Shown here piece after piece: positions 1-8,458 of a stretch of 64,000 bases of DNA. The position numbers and the translations under genes are program-made. Source of the DNA: an uncultured Pseudomonadales bacterium (GTDB lineage: Bacteria > Pseudomonadota > Gammaproteobacteria > Pseudomonadales > Azotimanducaceae); the NCBI GenBank assembly GCA_958296025.1, contig OY282430.1, forward strand, positions 3,338,477 through 3,402,476, in the 5' to 3' direction. Below the pieces are notes generated by a model. The model saw only the letters and a list, made by a program, of their open reading frames with translations, made no database searches and was not told the origin of the DNA. Numbering within the stretch: position 1 is the first letter of the stretch; each line of letters starts with the position of its first letter.

Positions 1-142
1 AAGGCGTTTCCCGGCTGGCCGGAATGTGTGTGTGCTCAGGGAGGAACAGGGACTCGAAGCCCCTCGCCTCGGCCTCTTCGGCCAGCGCCGCCGGGGCAAT
101 GGCGTAATCCGTCTGGAACATGGTCAAGCCAAATTCAGTCAT
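1..142 (-). CDS. N-terminus of F420-type luciferase-like oxidoreductase (partial)
   Basis: Only the first 47 codons are inside the window; the gene runs off the left edge. The translation starts MTEFGLTMFQTDYAIAP and contains an LFLPEHTHIP segment, which is typical of the N-terminal strand and loop of luciferase-like (LLM class) F420-dependent oxidoreductases, TIM-barrel flavin enzymes. The start at 142 is supported by an AGGAG ribosome site 6 nt upstream. Substrate cannot be told from this fragment, and F420 versus FMN use is inferred only from the family. Confidence 0.7.
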   Translation of the reverse strand, partial: MTEFGLTMFQTDYAIAPAALAEEAEARGFESLFLPEHTHIPASRETP

Positions 143-345
143 GGGCCGTCTCCTGAATTCCTGTACGGAAAGGTTACGGCATGTCAGTGGCTTTTAGTAC
201 GGCTTTGCCGCCGGCGAAGCCTTAGCGAAAAAGGGGGTGCCGCCGTCCATAACCAGTTGCCCGCGGAAAGGAGATTTCTACGCAGCGGCCTCCAAGCCGA
301 AACCAGCCCCCGCCCACGGACACTAGGCGTCAATTGGAGAGTCCG

Positions 346-768
346 TCAGCTCTGGCGTTTCTGCTTGTCTTGCTTGCGCCGTTGCAGGCGCTTGGCCACC
401 ATCGTGGTCCCAAGGGCTGCGACAACGAACAGCGCCATCAAGCCGGCGCTTCGCACGAGCCCCAAGATAGCCATGCCGTCAAAATAAGCGATCAGCAATC
501 CAAGGGCGACACACACCGATATCCAAATCGAAAGACTCCGAATCGTGCGTATGCTTACCGGCACCCCATCCTGGTCTTCGGACGGCTTGCGTTTTAGCCA
601 CCACCTGCCAAGGAATTGGCCGATGACGCAGCCGATGATGCCGCACGAAATCACGTCCCCGTTCGGCAAAGAAAGGGCCGAGGCAATGAAAGCGCCGACC
701 GCCGCCCCGCAAACCGCCACGGCTGAGGCGATGAGGTCATTGCGGTAAAAATGATCGTTGTTTGACAT
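346..768 (-). CDS. Small polytopic membrane protein, candidate bacteriocin immunity protein
   Basis: The 140-residue protein has about four hydrophobic segments (roughly residues 12-34, 39-58, 76-97 and 100-124), a short basic loop (WWLKRKPSEDQDG) and a strongly basic C-terminal tail rich in K, R and Q. I do not recognise a family. It begins 54 nt after the stop of the double-glycine peptide gene on the same strand, where immunity proteins of class II bacteriocins and microcins usually lie, and small membrane proteins are the usual form. The immunity role is inference from position and topology only. It could also be an unrelated membrane protein. Confidence 0.6.
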   Translation of the reverse strand: MSNNDHFYRNDLIASAVAVCGAAVGAFIASALSLPNGDVISCGIIGCVIGQFLGRWWLKRKPSEDQDGVPVSIRTIRSLSIWISVCVALGLLIAYFDGMAILGLVRSAGLMALFVVAALGTTMVAKRLQRRKQDKQKRQS

Positions 769-822
769 GAGCTTAGTGGGGCTCCCGAAGAAGCCCCTTG
801 GATGCGATTGCCGACCTGGCGA

Positions 823-1038
823 TTAACCTCTGCTGATCGTGACCCGGCCGACGGTCCGGCTTGGGCCGTAGGCCTTGGCCATCTGGTAGGTGGCGAGGAT
901 CAAGCTGGCGGAGCCAATGGCCCAGCCTACCACACCACCGCCACCCATTGCTTTGGCGGCCAACGCCAACCCGAAGCCGATCAACGGCAGAATGCCGCCG
1001 CTGACCTCTTCCCTTTCCTGAATGGTTAGTTCACGCAT
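823..1038 (-). CDS. Double-glycine leader bacteriocin/microcin-like precursor
   Basis: The start at 1038 is chosen over an upstream in-frame start at 1089 because a GGAGAT ribosome site lies 6 nt before it. The 71-residue product begins MRELTIQEREEVSGG, a textbook double-glycine leader (hydrophobic and acidic positions followed by GG) of the type removed by C39 peptidase-ABC exporters. The 56-residue core is hydrophobic and Gly/Ala-rich with a GGGG stretch, has no Cys, and ends in a basic tail (SRTVGRVTISRG), as in class II pore-forming bacteriocins. The candidate immunity protein follows immediately. A matching exporter is at 52.8-56.2 kb. Leader type is seen directly; antibacterial activity is inferred. 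Confidence 0.72.
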   Translation of the reverse strand: MRELTIQEREEVSGGILPLIGFGLALAAKAMGGGGVVGWAIGSASLILATYQMAKAYGPSRTVGRVTISRG

Positions 1039-1285
1039 TCGCGTATCTCCAAAAAGTTGAATGGACGGCCACGATTGCAGAGAAAGCAAGGCCGGTCAAT
1101 GCCTAGACGTTCAGTTCACGCACATCTTCACAATGCGATATCACGGTGGTGCGGAGCCACCGGCATTGGCTGACGGCCCGTGCGACATCGCTGAACCTCA
1201 AAAGGCGAAACACCAGCGGAATTTTTCTGGGTCATTTGCTGAAGGTTTTCAACGAAGGGGCCGGCGGTCTCAATTCAGCCCAATC

Positions 1286-3097
1286 TTAGAACCAGCTGAC
1301 GCTCTCCGGCGGATAGGCGGCGCAGCCCATCTCCGCGTATTCCTGCGCATCGAACAGGTCCGTGCGGCGCAGGATGCGCACATAGGTCTCGCACCGCTCC
1401 TGAAGCTCGGGAAAGGCGGAGTCCGCGATCAGTTCCGCCTTGATGGCGGCAAAGGTGACGGTTTCGTCATCCATACGGATGCCACCATCGCCCGGGGTAT
1501 CCAGCAGGATGGAAGTCTTGCCGTCCTGGCCCCAAGACAGCCAAGCCGCCTCCTGCCCGTCCCGACCCTGGCCTGGGTCGCCGTTGTAAGCGAACTCCGC
1601 CCAATAGGACATCATGCTTTCCGACAGACGGCGCTGGTTGTCGTCATTCGGATAGAGGTAGCCAGCGCCGAAGGCCGCCGCGAAGTTGCCGAAAATGAAG
1701 GGAATCTCCAAGCCGTGAGCGGCGCCCAAGACGACGCTGAGGTCAAAGCCAAGCACGGACGGCTCCTCGTCCCAATCCCAACGGTACGCAAACACCTTGG
1801 GGTTGCCGGAGGCGGCCATGAGCCTGGCCAGCTCATCGACGCCCCGGGCCTTCCAAGCGCGGGCGCCGTAATGGACTTGGCGGCGGTAGTGGGCCTCGTC
1901 CTTCAGCCAGCGGAACAGGCCGAACAGATCGTTGACGTAATTGGGGTCTTGCGCCATGAACAGGGTCGGTTCGTCGCGGTTGGTACCCAAGATGGCAGGA
2001 ACCTGGTTGTGGTTCTCCGCCACGGAGAAGACCTCGCCGGCCGACGCTGCGGGCAGAACATGGCCGTCCGCGAAGTTCGTGGGCAGGTTGACCATGCCGA
2101 AGCCGATGTCTGCCAAGACGGCGAAGAACTCATCCGGCGCTTTGCGGCGCAGATAATCGGCTAATTCGCCGGCGGCCCAATCAGCTTGCAAGGCGCGGGC
2201 GGAGGCGGCATCGGCGGCTGACCCATCCGCCACCAGCATGGCGTTGACGATTTCCCGGGCGCTGAACGGATGCCCGCCCTCGTCTTGGTAGCCTTGCGCC
2301 ACGGGCATGGGGACGGGGCCGTAGCCGCCGCTCTGGACGATGGCACGGTGGAACAGCCCCTTGGCCAAGGGCGAGGCCATCATGTCCAAGGTGTTCCTGG
2401 CGCCGGCGGATTCCCCAAACACCGTCAGGTTGCCGGGGTTGCCGCCGAACACGGCGATGTTGTCCCGCACCCACTCCAAGGCGCGGATCATGTCCAAGGT
2501 GCCGTAATTGCCGGAGTCGTCCGCCGGGTTGCCGCTAAGAAGGGCGGGATGGCTGAACCAGCCGAAGGGGCCCAAACGGTAATTGATGCTGACCACCACC
2601 AGGTCGCGCGCCGTAGCCAAGGCACCGCCCACCACATCGCCGCCGCTGCCGATGGTATTGCCGCCGCCGTGAATCCACAGCATCACGGGCAAATTCCGGG
2701 CGTTGGGCGGCGACCAGATGTTCAGGTAAAGGCAGTCCTCATCCCCGACGACGCCAGTGGGCGCATCGCCCTCTTCGGACGGGATGAGCGGCGAGGCCCG
2801 TTGCGGGCAAGGTGTGCCGAACGCCAAGGCCTCAATCACTCCGTCAACGGGGGATGGCGGCTGCGGCGCCCGCCAGCGCAGCTCTCCAACCGGGGGCCGA
2901 GCGAAGGGCACACCCAGCCAAGCCCGAGCGCCGCTTTGGGCGATGAAGCCCACCACTTCGCCGGACTCCGTGGTTCTGCGGGTGGCGCCGTCCGCTTCCG
3001 GCGGCGGTTCGGGGGACGGCAGGCTGCTGAGGTAGTAGGCACCGCCGGCAACCACGGCGGCGGCGATGATGATGAGTGAGATGGCGATCTTGTTCAT
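1286..3097 (-). CDS. Type-B carboxylesterase (para-nitrobenzyl esterase family)
   Basis: A 603-residue alpha/beta hydrolase of the carboxylesterase type-B family, which hydrolyses carboxylic esters. The oxyanion-hole motif IHGGGN lies near residue 145, the nucleophile elbow FGESAG places the catalytic Ser near residue 230, a GTNRDEP segment supplies the acidic residue, and AAHGLEIPFIFGN supplies the His. The N-terminus carries a hydrophobic segment (about residues 5-26) followed by a Pro-rich linker, so the enzyme is probably exported or membrane-anchored facing the periplasm; there is no lipobox. Start 3097 is preferred over 3139 because it gives a normal N-in signal segment. It is divergent from the transporter gene at 3601. 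Substrate unknown. Confidence 0.88.
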   Translation of the reverse strand: MNKIAISLIIIAAAVVAGGAYYLSSLPSPEPPPEADGATRRTTESGEVVGFIAQSGARAWLGVPFARPPVGELRWRAPQPPSPVDGVIEALAFGTPCPQRASPLIPSEEGDAPTGVVGDEDCLYLNIWSPPNARNLPVMLWIHGGGNTIGSGGDVVGGALATARDLVVVSINYRLGPFGWFSHPALLSGNPADDSGNYGTLDMIRALEWVRDNIAVFGGNPGNLTVFGESAGARNTLDMMASPLAKGLFHRAIVQSGGYGPVPMPVAQGYQDEGGHPFSAREIVNAMLVADGSAADAASARALQADWAAGELADYLRRKAPDEFFAVLADIGFGMVNLPTNFADGHVLPAASAGEVFSVAENHNQVPAILGTNRDEPTLFMAQDPNYVNDLFGLFRWLKDEAHYRRQVHYGARAWKARGVDELARLMAASGNPKVFAYRWDWDEEPSVLGFDLSVVLGAAHGLEIPFIFGNFAAAFGAGYLYPNDDNQRRLSESMMSYWAEFAYNGDPGQGRDGQEAAWLSWGQDGKTSILLDTPGDGGIRMDDETVTFAAIKAELIADSAFPELQERCETYVRILRRTDLFDAQEYAEMGCAAYPPESVSWF

Positions 3098-3496
3098 TCT
3101 GGATGTCCCTATGGGTTTTTGTGGCCCAACCAGGCGCATCCTAACAACTCGGCTGCGGCGGACAAGGCGATTCCTGATCGAAGGACTTGCCCCGCCAGTT
3201 TGTCCAACCTAGTGCCGTCATCCGCTGAAGTGATTCCATGTCGGGAGAGCAGCCCCTGACCGGGAGCAAACTCCGCGCTGGTCATGTCCGCCGCGTTTTG
3301 GCTGATGGTAGTATGGCTTTCCGCTGCAAAACTTAGAGAGCGCACGAAGATGCAGCGCCTGCCTCCCAGACCGATCGACGCCTGAATGGCTTGGCGCACC
3401 CCAAGCCCAGCCGGTGCATCAAGCACGGCTAAAGACTTGCAGCCGGAAACGTCCTCGGCGTCCCGAACGCATCCTAAAAACGGGGGCATCGATACC

Positions 3497-3604
3497 ATGC
3501 CGGTCCATTCCCACTACCTGAACTTCTCGGCGCTGGCCATCGGCGTCACGGCGCTGGCCATCAACCTGCTGAGGCAAGTGCCGCACAAGGCGGGCTTGGT
3601 TTGA
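3497..3604 (+). CDS. Small hydrophobic ORF overlapping the GPH transporter start
   Basis: A 35-codon frame (MPVHSHYLNFSALAIGVTAL...) containing one hydrophobic segment. Its TGA stop overlaps the TTG start of the transporter in a TTGA arrangement, which could couple translation. I do not recognise the product. It may be a genuine leader peptide or a chance frame; there is no clear ribosome site before it. Confidence 0.3.
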   Translation: MPVHSHYLNFSALAIGVTALAINLLRQVPHKAGLV

Positions 3605-4938
3605 GCGGCAACGCCGAACGCTTGCCCTTGGCCGACCGGCTGGGGTACGGAGTGGCCGACTTCGGCATCAACCTGTACTTCATCTCGGCCATGACCTACC
3701 TGCTGTACTTCTACACCGACGTGTTCGGCCTTTCCGCCGCCGGGGCGGCCGGGGTGATGCTGGCGGCGCGCTTGGTGGATGCGGTCACCGACCCGGTCAT
3801 GGGCGCCATTGCCGAACGCACCCACAGCCGTTGGGGGCGGCTGCGTCCCTACCTGCTGTTCGGCGCCCTACCCCTGGCCGCCTTTGCCGTGCTGACTTTC
3901 TCCACCCCGACACTGACCGCTTCCGGCAAGCTGTGGTGGGCCTACGCCACCTACATCGGCTTCAGCCTCGCCTACACCGTCGTATCCATTCCCTACTCCG
4001 CCCTGACCGCCTCCCTTACCCTCGCCCATCAGGAACGCACGATGCTTTCCACCATCCGCATGGCCTGTGCATTCGCCGGCGGCATCGCAGTTTCCGTGGG
4101 CATGCCCGCTCTGGTGGGGGCCTTTGCTAGCGAAGCGGCGGGCTACCAAGCGGCGATGGCGCTGTTCGCGTTGGTCGCAACCGCCACCCTGCTGGTGACG
4201 TTCCGCCATACGGCAGAGCGGGTGAAGCCGCCACCCGCCCAGCGGTTGACCCTTGCCAACAGCCTGAAGGCGGTGTTCGCCAACCCGCCGCTCATCGTCG
4301 TGATGGTCTTGTTCACCTGCGGCATGCTGGCCTTCACGGTGCGCCAAGCGGTGGCCATATATTATTTCGAGTACAACTTGGGCCGCCCAGACCTGATCGC
4401 CGGCTGGTTCGGCTTCACCATGCCCGTGATGTTCATCGGCTTGGCCGTAACCCCCAAATTGGCGGCGCGCTACGGCAAGGCCGGAGGCATCCTGATCGGC
4501 GCGGTCGTCACCTTGGCGGCCTGCTTGGGCTTGCACTTCACCCCCTACACCAACATCCCCGTCATCTTCTTTTGGGGCGCGTTGATCGCGTTGGGCGGCA
4601 CACCCATCGCCGTGCTGGGCTGGGCCATGCTGCCGGATACGGTGGAGTTCGCCCAATGGCGGCATGGAGTGCGCGCCGACGGCGCCATCTTCGCCATGTC
4701 CAGCTTCTTCCAAAAACTGGCGAAGACTTTAGGCGGCGCTGGAGTGGCCGCCGGGCTGGCTTGGGCTGGCTACGTCGCCAACACGGAACAGTCGGCGGCG
4801 TCTTTGGCGGCTATCCACAACATGATGACTTTGGTGCCGGCGACCATCATGCTGGTCATCATCCTCGCCGCACGCTTTTATTCCTTGGACCAAGCCGCCC
4901 ACGCCAAGGTTGTGCGGGAAATCAAGCTGCGCGATTAG
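3601..4938 (+). CDS. GPH-family sugar:cation symporter (MelB-like)
   Basis: The 445-residue protein has 12 predicted membrane segments and the hallmark N-terminal pattern of glycoside-pentoside-hexuronide symporters: LADRLGYGVADFGINLYF, then a DAVTDPVMGAIAERTHSRWG loop that in MelB carries the cation-binding Asp residues, then RPYLLFG. Family members import mono- or disaccharides or hexuronides with Na+ or H+ across the inner membrane. The substrate is not readable here. Start is TTG at 3601, overlapping a small upstream frame. The neighbouring esterase and alpha/beta hydrolase suggest a role with plant- or algal-type esterified glycosides, but that is only context. Confidence 0.87.
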   Translation: MSGNAERLPLADRLGYGVADFGINLYFISAMTYLLYFYTDVFGLSAAGAAGVMLAARLVDAVTDPVMGAIAERTHSRWGRLRPYLLFGALPLAAFAVLTFSTPTLTASGKLWWAYATYIGFSLAYTVVSIPYSALTASLTLAHQERTMLSTIRMACAFAGGIAVSVGMPALVGAFASEAAGYQAAMALFALVATATLLVTFRHTAERVKPPPAQRLTLANSLKAVFANPPLIVVMVLFTCGMLAFTVRQAVAIYYFEYNLGRPDLIAGWFGFTMPVMFIGLAVTPKLAARYGKAGGILIGAVVTLAACLGLHFTPYTNIPVIFFWGALIALGGTPIAVLGWAMLPDTVEFAQWRHGVRADGAIFAMSSFFQKLAKTLGGAGVAAGLAWAGYVANTEQSAASLAAIHNMMTLVPATIMLVIILAARFYSLDQAAHAKVVREIKLRD

Positions 4939-5048
4939 CCCGCGCCGTTCGACCATCTTGACGCCAGCGAGGGCGGTCACGGCAACCCAAGGTCTCGCCA
5001 AAACTTCGGCTGAACGCAACGCCCAACTAGTGTCCTGTTAGCAGGCCC

Positions 5049-5939
5049 CTAGCCTTGCCATTCCCGCAACCAATTCAGAAAGGTGGCCTTGATGGCGGCG
5101 ACCACCGCTAAGGGCTCGTCGAACATCAGGTGATGGAAGGCGCCGGGAATGCTGAAAATCGGCAAGCCGCACTTGAGGCTGGCCATATAGGCGCCGTGCT
5201 CTACGCCATCGCTGGTGCTGTTCTCCCCAAGCACCACTGCCGTTGGACAGGGCAAGGACCGGAACTTGGCGGCTTGGTCCGGCCCCATTTCCAAGTGGTC
5301 GTGGACACTGGGATCGAACTTCCAAGTCCAGCCGCCCTCGACTTGACGGATGCTCCTTGCGGCGATGTACTCAACCAGCAGCGGATGAATGTTTGACTGC
5401 TCCGGTATGAAGCGGAAGCGGCCGAGAATGGCCTGCCGACTCGGCTGCACCCTGGGTGAGCGGCCAGCCGCGGCGCCTTCCCGCGCAACACGCAGGCCCC
5501 ACTCCGCATATTGTTCCGGCGGCCCCGTGGTGTATTCCAGGAACAGGACGCCACCAAGCTGGGCGCCGTGGACGCACCCGACCTCCAAGGCGACGAAGCC
5601 GCCAAAGCTGTGGCCCACCACAAAGGGCCGCGGCCCAAGCCGCGCCGCCGCACAGACGGCCCAAACTTCATCGGCGAAGACGCGGCCGCCGTAGCGCCTC
5701 CGCCAACCGCTGTCCCCGTTTCCGGAAGAATCCAAGGCGACCACCCGAAAGTGATCCGCCAAATAGGGCGCAACGAAGCGCCACCACTCAAGATGGGCGT
5801 TGCTGCCGTGGATCAGCACGATGCCCGGCTTGCCCACCTCCCCCCAAGTCTCGTAGTGGATGTTGACGCCCTGCACCAGGACGTCCGCAGCCTGGGAGGG
5901 TGCATCCAAAGCGCGTCGAAACCAATGCGGCACCGCCAT
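5049..5939 (-). CDS. Alpha/beta hydrolase
   Basis: A 296-residue alpha/beta-fold hydrolase. An HG oxyanion motif (VLIHGSNAHLEWW) is near residue 45, the nucleophile elbow GHSFGG is near residue 111, and the late His lies in AFHHLMFDEP near residue 270; a LGENSTSDG segment may supply the acid. The size and motif spacing match the epoxide hydrolase/haloalkane dehalogenase/lipase-like group, with esterase activity the simplest guess. The ATG has a GGGAG ribosome site. It is convergent with the GPH symporter. Substrate unknown. Confidence 0.85.
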   Translation of the reverse strand: MAVPHWFRRALDAPSQAADVLVQGVNIHYETWGEVGKPGIVLIHGSNAHLEWWRFVAPYLADHFRVVALDSSGNGDSGWRRRYGGRVFADEVWAVCAAARLGPRPFVVGHSFGGFVALEVGCVHGAQLGGVLFLEYTTGPPEQYAEWGLRVAREGAAAGRSPRVQPSRQAILGRFRFIPEQSNIHPLLVEYIAARSIRQVEGGWTWKFDPSVHDHLEMGPDQAAKFRSLPCPTAVVLGENSTSDGVEHGAYMASLKCGLPIFSIPGAFHHLMFDEPLAVVAAIKATFLNWLREWQG

Positions 5940-6066
5940 GAAGTCGCTCCCTCAGGGTGAAAGCACGGCAATGTATCAGAACGGTCTGCGCCGATTCCCC
6001 ACTTTGGCCCACCGACTGGGGCGCAATTCCCATCCATTGGTTTTGCCGTTAAACTACGTTTGCCGC

Positions 6067-6158
6067 GGAGAGGTGCCGGAGCTTGGTCGAACGGGCTTGA
6101 CTCGAAATCAAGAGACCTCGCAAGGGGTCCGTGGGTTCGAATCCCACCCTCTCCGCCA
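6067..6158 (+). tRNA. tRNA-Ser(CGA), with encoded CCA
   Basis: The acceptor stem GGAGAGG/CCTCTCC, the anticodon stem CTTGA/TCAAG around loop CTCGAAA (anticodon CGA, reading UCG), a long class II variable arm, the T-arm GTGGGTTCGAATCCCAC and a genomic CCA are all present. The tRNA is intact. Its last 10-12 nt (CTCTCCGCCA) recur four times downstream as spacers between mobile units, so this gene is the anchor of the island. Confidence 0.96.
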
Positions 6159-6185
6159 TAGCCGTTCGCAATTTTTCGGCATTTT
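6147..6185 (+). repeat. Leftmost attachment-like junction: tRNA-Ser 3' end plus first terminal repeat
   Basis: The tRNA 3' end CTCTCCGCCA is followed directly by TAGCCGTTCGCAATTTTTCG and seven more bases (type alpha terminal repeat). The same 27-bp sequence occurs inverted and unchanged at 11552-11578. The TAGCCGTTC start is shared by every unit end in the array. Confidence 0.85.
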
Positions 6186-6333
6186 TGCCCGTTTTCCACC
6201 TAGTCCGAAAACACGAATCTCCTTAAAAATCAATCCGTTATCAAATTGGCGCTTGGGGAGTTAGCATGCCAACTTTCCCCCAAAGGGCTGCTCCGCATGG
6301 CCGATTTGGTGCTGGTTTCGCGTTCCGGCGACG

Positions 6334-6678
6334 ATGTTCTTCAACCAATTCCGCCAGCCAAACTACACCAACTTCGGCATCCCAGCGCAAACCGAGCCGG
6401 GCAAGGTCGGCTCGTCCGCCGACCGGGACATGCACTACAAGGCCCACTCCACCAACAAGGGCGCGGCCCCGTCCTTCAAGTGCAATGCCTGCGGCAAAAA
6501 CCCACTCATGAAGTCCAACGCATCCATCGCAGCGGAAATCCGCCGGCTGATGCGGGTGGGTGGTGCGCAGAACCCCCCAGTGCAAGTCGTGCGGACGCAA
6601 GATGCTGGCGACCAGCCCGGTGCGCCTAGGTTGCAGCGCCATGCTGGTCTGGGGCGAAAATACAGCGTCTATCAGTAG
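6334..6678 (+). pseudogene. Zinc-ribbon transposase-like remnant
   Basis: The frame starts MFFNQFRQPNYTNFG and includes FKCNACGKNPLMKSN, a CxxC zinc-knuckle pattern seen at the N-terminus of some transposase-like DNA-binding proteins, followed by IAAEIRRLM. The expected second knuckle (PQCKSCGRKM) is present but in another frame from about 6570, so the gene is frameshifted and then lost. A second degraded member of the same family (AECRFCG, SNRAV, CPDPNCVNHG, VVCLACRWRFS) lies on the other strand at 12885-13462. Family assignment is from motif layout only. Confidence 0.45.
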
Positions 6679-6889
6679 GGAACCCCTAACGGAAGGGCGA
6701 AAGCCGACACGGGCGGATATAGCCCGTCATAGGGCGATGTGGGTATTACCCACATCGATTCTATCCCCGCCTACCTATTGACAGGCCCTTGAAAGCGGGA
6801 TAGCGTTCGGCTTGCGTTGACAGTGGGTGTCATTCTCCCCCTTTCCTCCCATCCCACGGCAACGCACTAGACCACCAAGGATCCACCCT

Positions 6890-7567
6890 ATGGATACCCC
6901 CTCCGGCTCCGGTCTCCCCGGTCAACACGCCGAAGAAACCCTGGAGCAACGCGACCATGAGGCGAGTGGTCCTTGTTGGCTAAACGAAAAAACATGGGGG
7001 CAGGTAACTCGTGAGGAACGCTATTTTTGTGCGGAGCTCTTTTCCGTTATCCGACAGGATTTTCGCCGATTTGTCAAATTTCTTAATCTACCAGATCACA
7101 AGGTTGGGAAGACTAATAGAACAATGCATTGGCCTATCCTAGAAACAGAAACGAATTGGGATCCGGCGTACGAAATATGTTTCTATCGGGATATAGGCTT
7201 CTATCGGAATTCTGGTAAAAACGGTACTATACCTGCTGGCGAATTTTCTCAGAAGCGCACTTTCGATTTAGCGCTCTTTTCAAATGAAGCAATCATTTTG
7301 ATCGAAGCAAAGGTTCACCAAGGCTTTGATGGCAAACAGTTGGGCCACCTAAATTCCGATCGCAGGAATGTTAGTAAGTGGACAAAGGTTCCGGAAGAAA
7401 AGATATTCCTTGTAGGGCTTATTTCAAGCGAATACCATCCTAGGTGTAAAACTCAAAAACACTTTGATCTAATAATAACGTGGAGCGGCCTAGCTTGTTG
7501 GTATGGCGACGACCACCGCGCAAAACAAATTTTCAGTCGCGCTAATTCGGTTCGCAACCAAGGCTAG
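6890..7567 (+). CDS. PD-(D/E)XK nuclease-like protein
   Basis: A 225-residue protein, clearly lower in GC than its surroundings. It contains TFDLALFSNEAIILIEAK: Asp126, then Glu139 and Lys141, which fits the D-x(10-20)-E-x-K core of PD-(D/E)XK nucleases. There is no extra domain, signal peptide or membrane segment. Start 6890 (ATG GAT ACC) is preferred; an earlier in-frame ATG at 6827 would add a low-complexity Pro/Arg stretch. It stands alone in cassette A, without a methylase partner. A stand-alone restriction or defence nuclease is possible; the fold assignment rests on the motif alone. Confidence 0.5.
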   Translation: MDTPSGSGLPGQHAEETLEQRDHEASGPCWLNEKTWGQVTREERYFCAELFSVIRQDFRRFVKFLNLPDHKVGKTNRTMHWPILETETNWDPAYEICFYRDIGFYRNSGKNGTIPAGEFSQKRTFDLALFSNEAIILIEAKVHQGFDGKQLGHLNSDRRNVSKWTKVPEEKIFLVGLISSEYHPRCKTQKHFDLIITWSGLACWYGDDHRAKQIFSRANSVRNQG

Positions 7568-7810
7568 ACCTTGCCTTGCGCCCTAAGGCTGCGCTAGCGC
7601 TTGTGGGCTTCGATTGCACTAACCATTCGCACGGGTTTGGAGGCGTTGCCGGCCAAGGTCAAGATGCGCGGCAGCGAAGTGTCGGCGGAAACGATGGCCG
7701 CCCTAAAGACCGGGATTTACGGGACTTTGAGTGCCTTGGGCATGGTTGCAGATTAGCAGGTGGGTTACACGGCCAACAACAGAGACAGACCAATAAACGA
7801 GAAAAGCGTC
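7568..7810. other. Non-coding stretch between the nuclease-like gene and the internal 181-bp repeat
   Basis: No gene with convincing motifs, ribosome site or codon pattern is visible. Short frames on both strands look random. Confidence 0.5.
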
Positions 7811-7991
7811 GGCTCATGGCGGGGTGTCCTTGGCTGTTGGTCGGGGCTGCGCCCTGGTGGGCCGTGCGCCGCTGAACGCGGGCGGCGGCTCGGTCTGGAA
7901 GCGCCATTTCATGATGGCACGAAAAAGATGGCGAATTTGTGCCAGTTTAATTTTCAGGCAAGCTGTTGATTTTATTCAGGAAAAACGGAAA
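7811..7991 (+). repeat. 181-bp direct repeat, copy 1 (fossil cassette right end)
   Basis: It aligns along its length, with scattered substitutions, to 11373-11554. Shared landmarks are GGCTCATGGCG, GGAAGCGCCATTTCA and CAGGCAAGCTGTTGATTTTA. Copy 2 runs directly into the terminal repeat of cassette A. Copy 1 stops just before where that terminal repeat would start. Confidence 0.85.
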
Positions 7992-8390
7992 GCTCCTAGG
8001 TGGCGTCAAAAGTTCGCCGCCATCTGTCCAAGCGCGTGGGTCGCGTTGCGAAATGCAGGTTTTATTCATCCAGCAATCGGCATGCTCACCCCATTCCACG
8101 TCGTGCAGTTGTGCGCAGAACTGCGGCGGCAGGGCGCACTCCACATAGCTGGGCACCCCAATGGGGCCACCGCTGAAGTCATTCATCGACAGTACCCAGT
8201 CAACACTTCTATCGTCCCCCGTGAACTGCAGCTGGCCCACGCGCCGCAAGTCCATCGTGCGCGGCAAGAAGGCCAGCGCAGACATGGCTGTGTCCGTAGT
8301 GGACTTCAGGATTTCATGCCTGCAAAACCGCTGCCCCTGCACGGTCGGGTAGTGCAGTTCCAGCTTCGCCTTGCTGTGTGGGCCACTCAT
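7947..8390 (-). CDS. Hypothetical protein
   Basis: A 147-residue frame starting MSGPHSKAKLELHYPTVQG. No family, signal peptide or membrane segment is recognised. Two Cys residues (VECALPP, DCWMNKTC region) and a Trp-containing middle (VDWVLSMNDFSGG) give it protein-like composition. Its last 15 codons run into the 181-bp repeat, so the natural C-terminus may have been replaced. It lies directly downstream of the AlpA gene on the same strand. A real but unknown cargo gene is plausible; a chance frame is not excluded. Confidence 0.4.
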   Translation of the reverse strand: MSGPHSKAKLELHYPTVQGQRFCRHEILKSTTDTAMSALAFLPRTMDLRRVGQLQFTGDDRSVDWVLSMNDFSGGPIGVPSYVECALPPQFCAQLHDVEWGEHADCWMNKTCISQRDPRAWTDGGELLTPPRSFPFFLNKINSLPEN

Positions 8391-8458
8391 CGCGTTGGCA
8401 CTCCGTCCAAAACTAGTTGCATCGGGTCGCCAGATTGATGCGGGGCATCATCCACCGC

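Noticed and set aside
1061-2164. Long plus-strand frame opposite the carboxylesterase
   Set aside because: Antisense shadow of a gene with clear catalytic motifs; product is low in protein character.
3868-4713. 281-codon minus-strand frame opposite the GPH symporter
   Set aside because: His/Gly-rich shadow of the transporter gene, a common result of high GC third positions.
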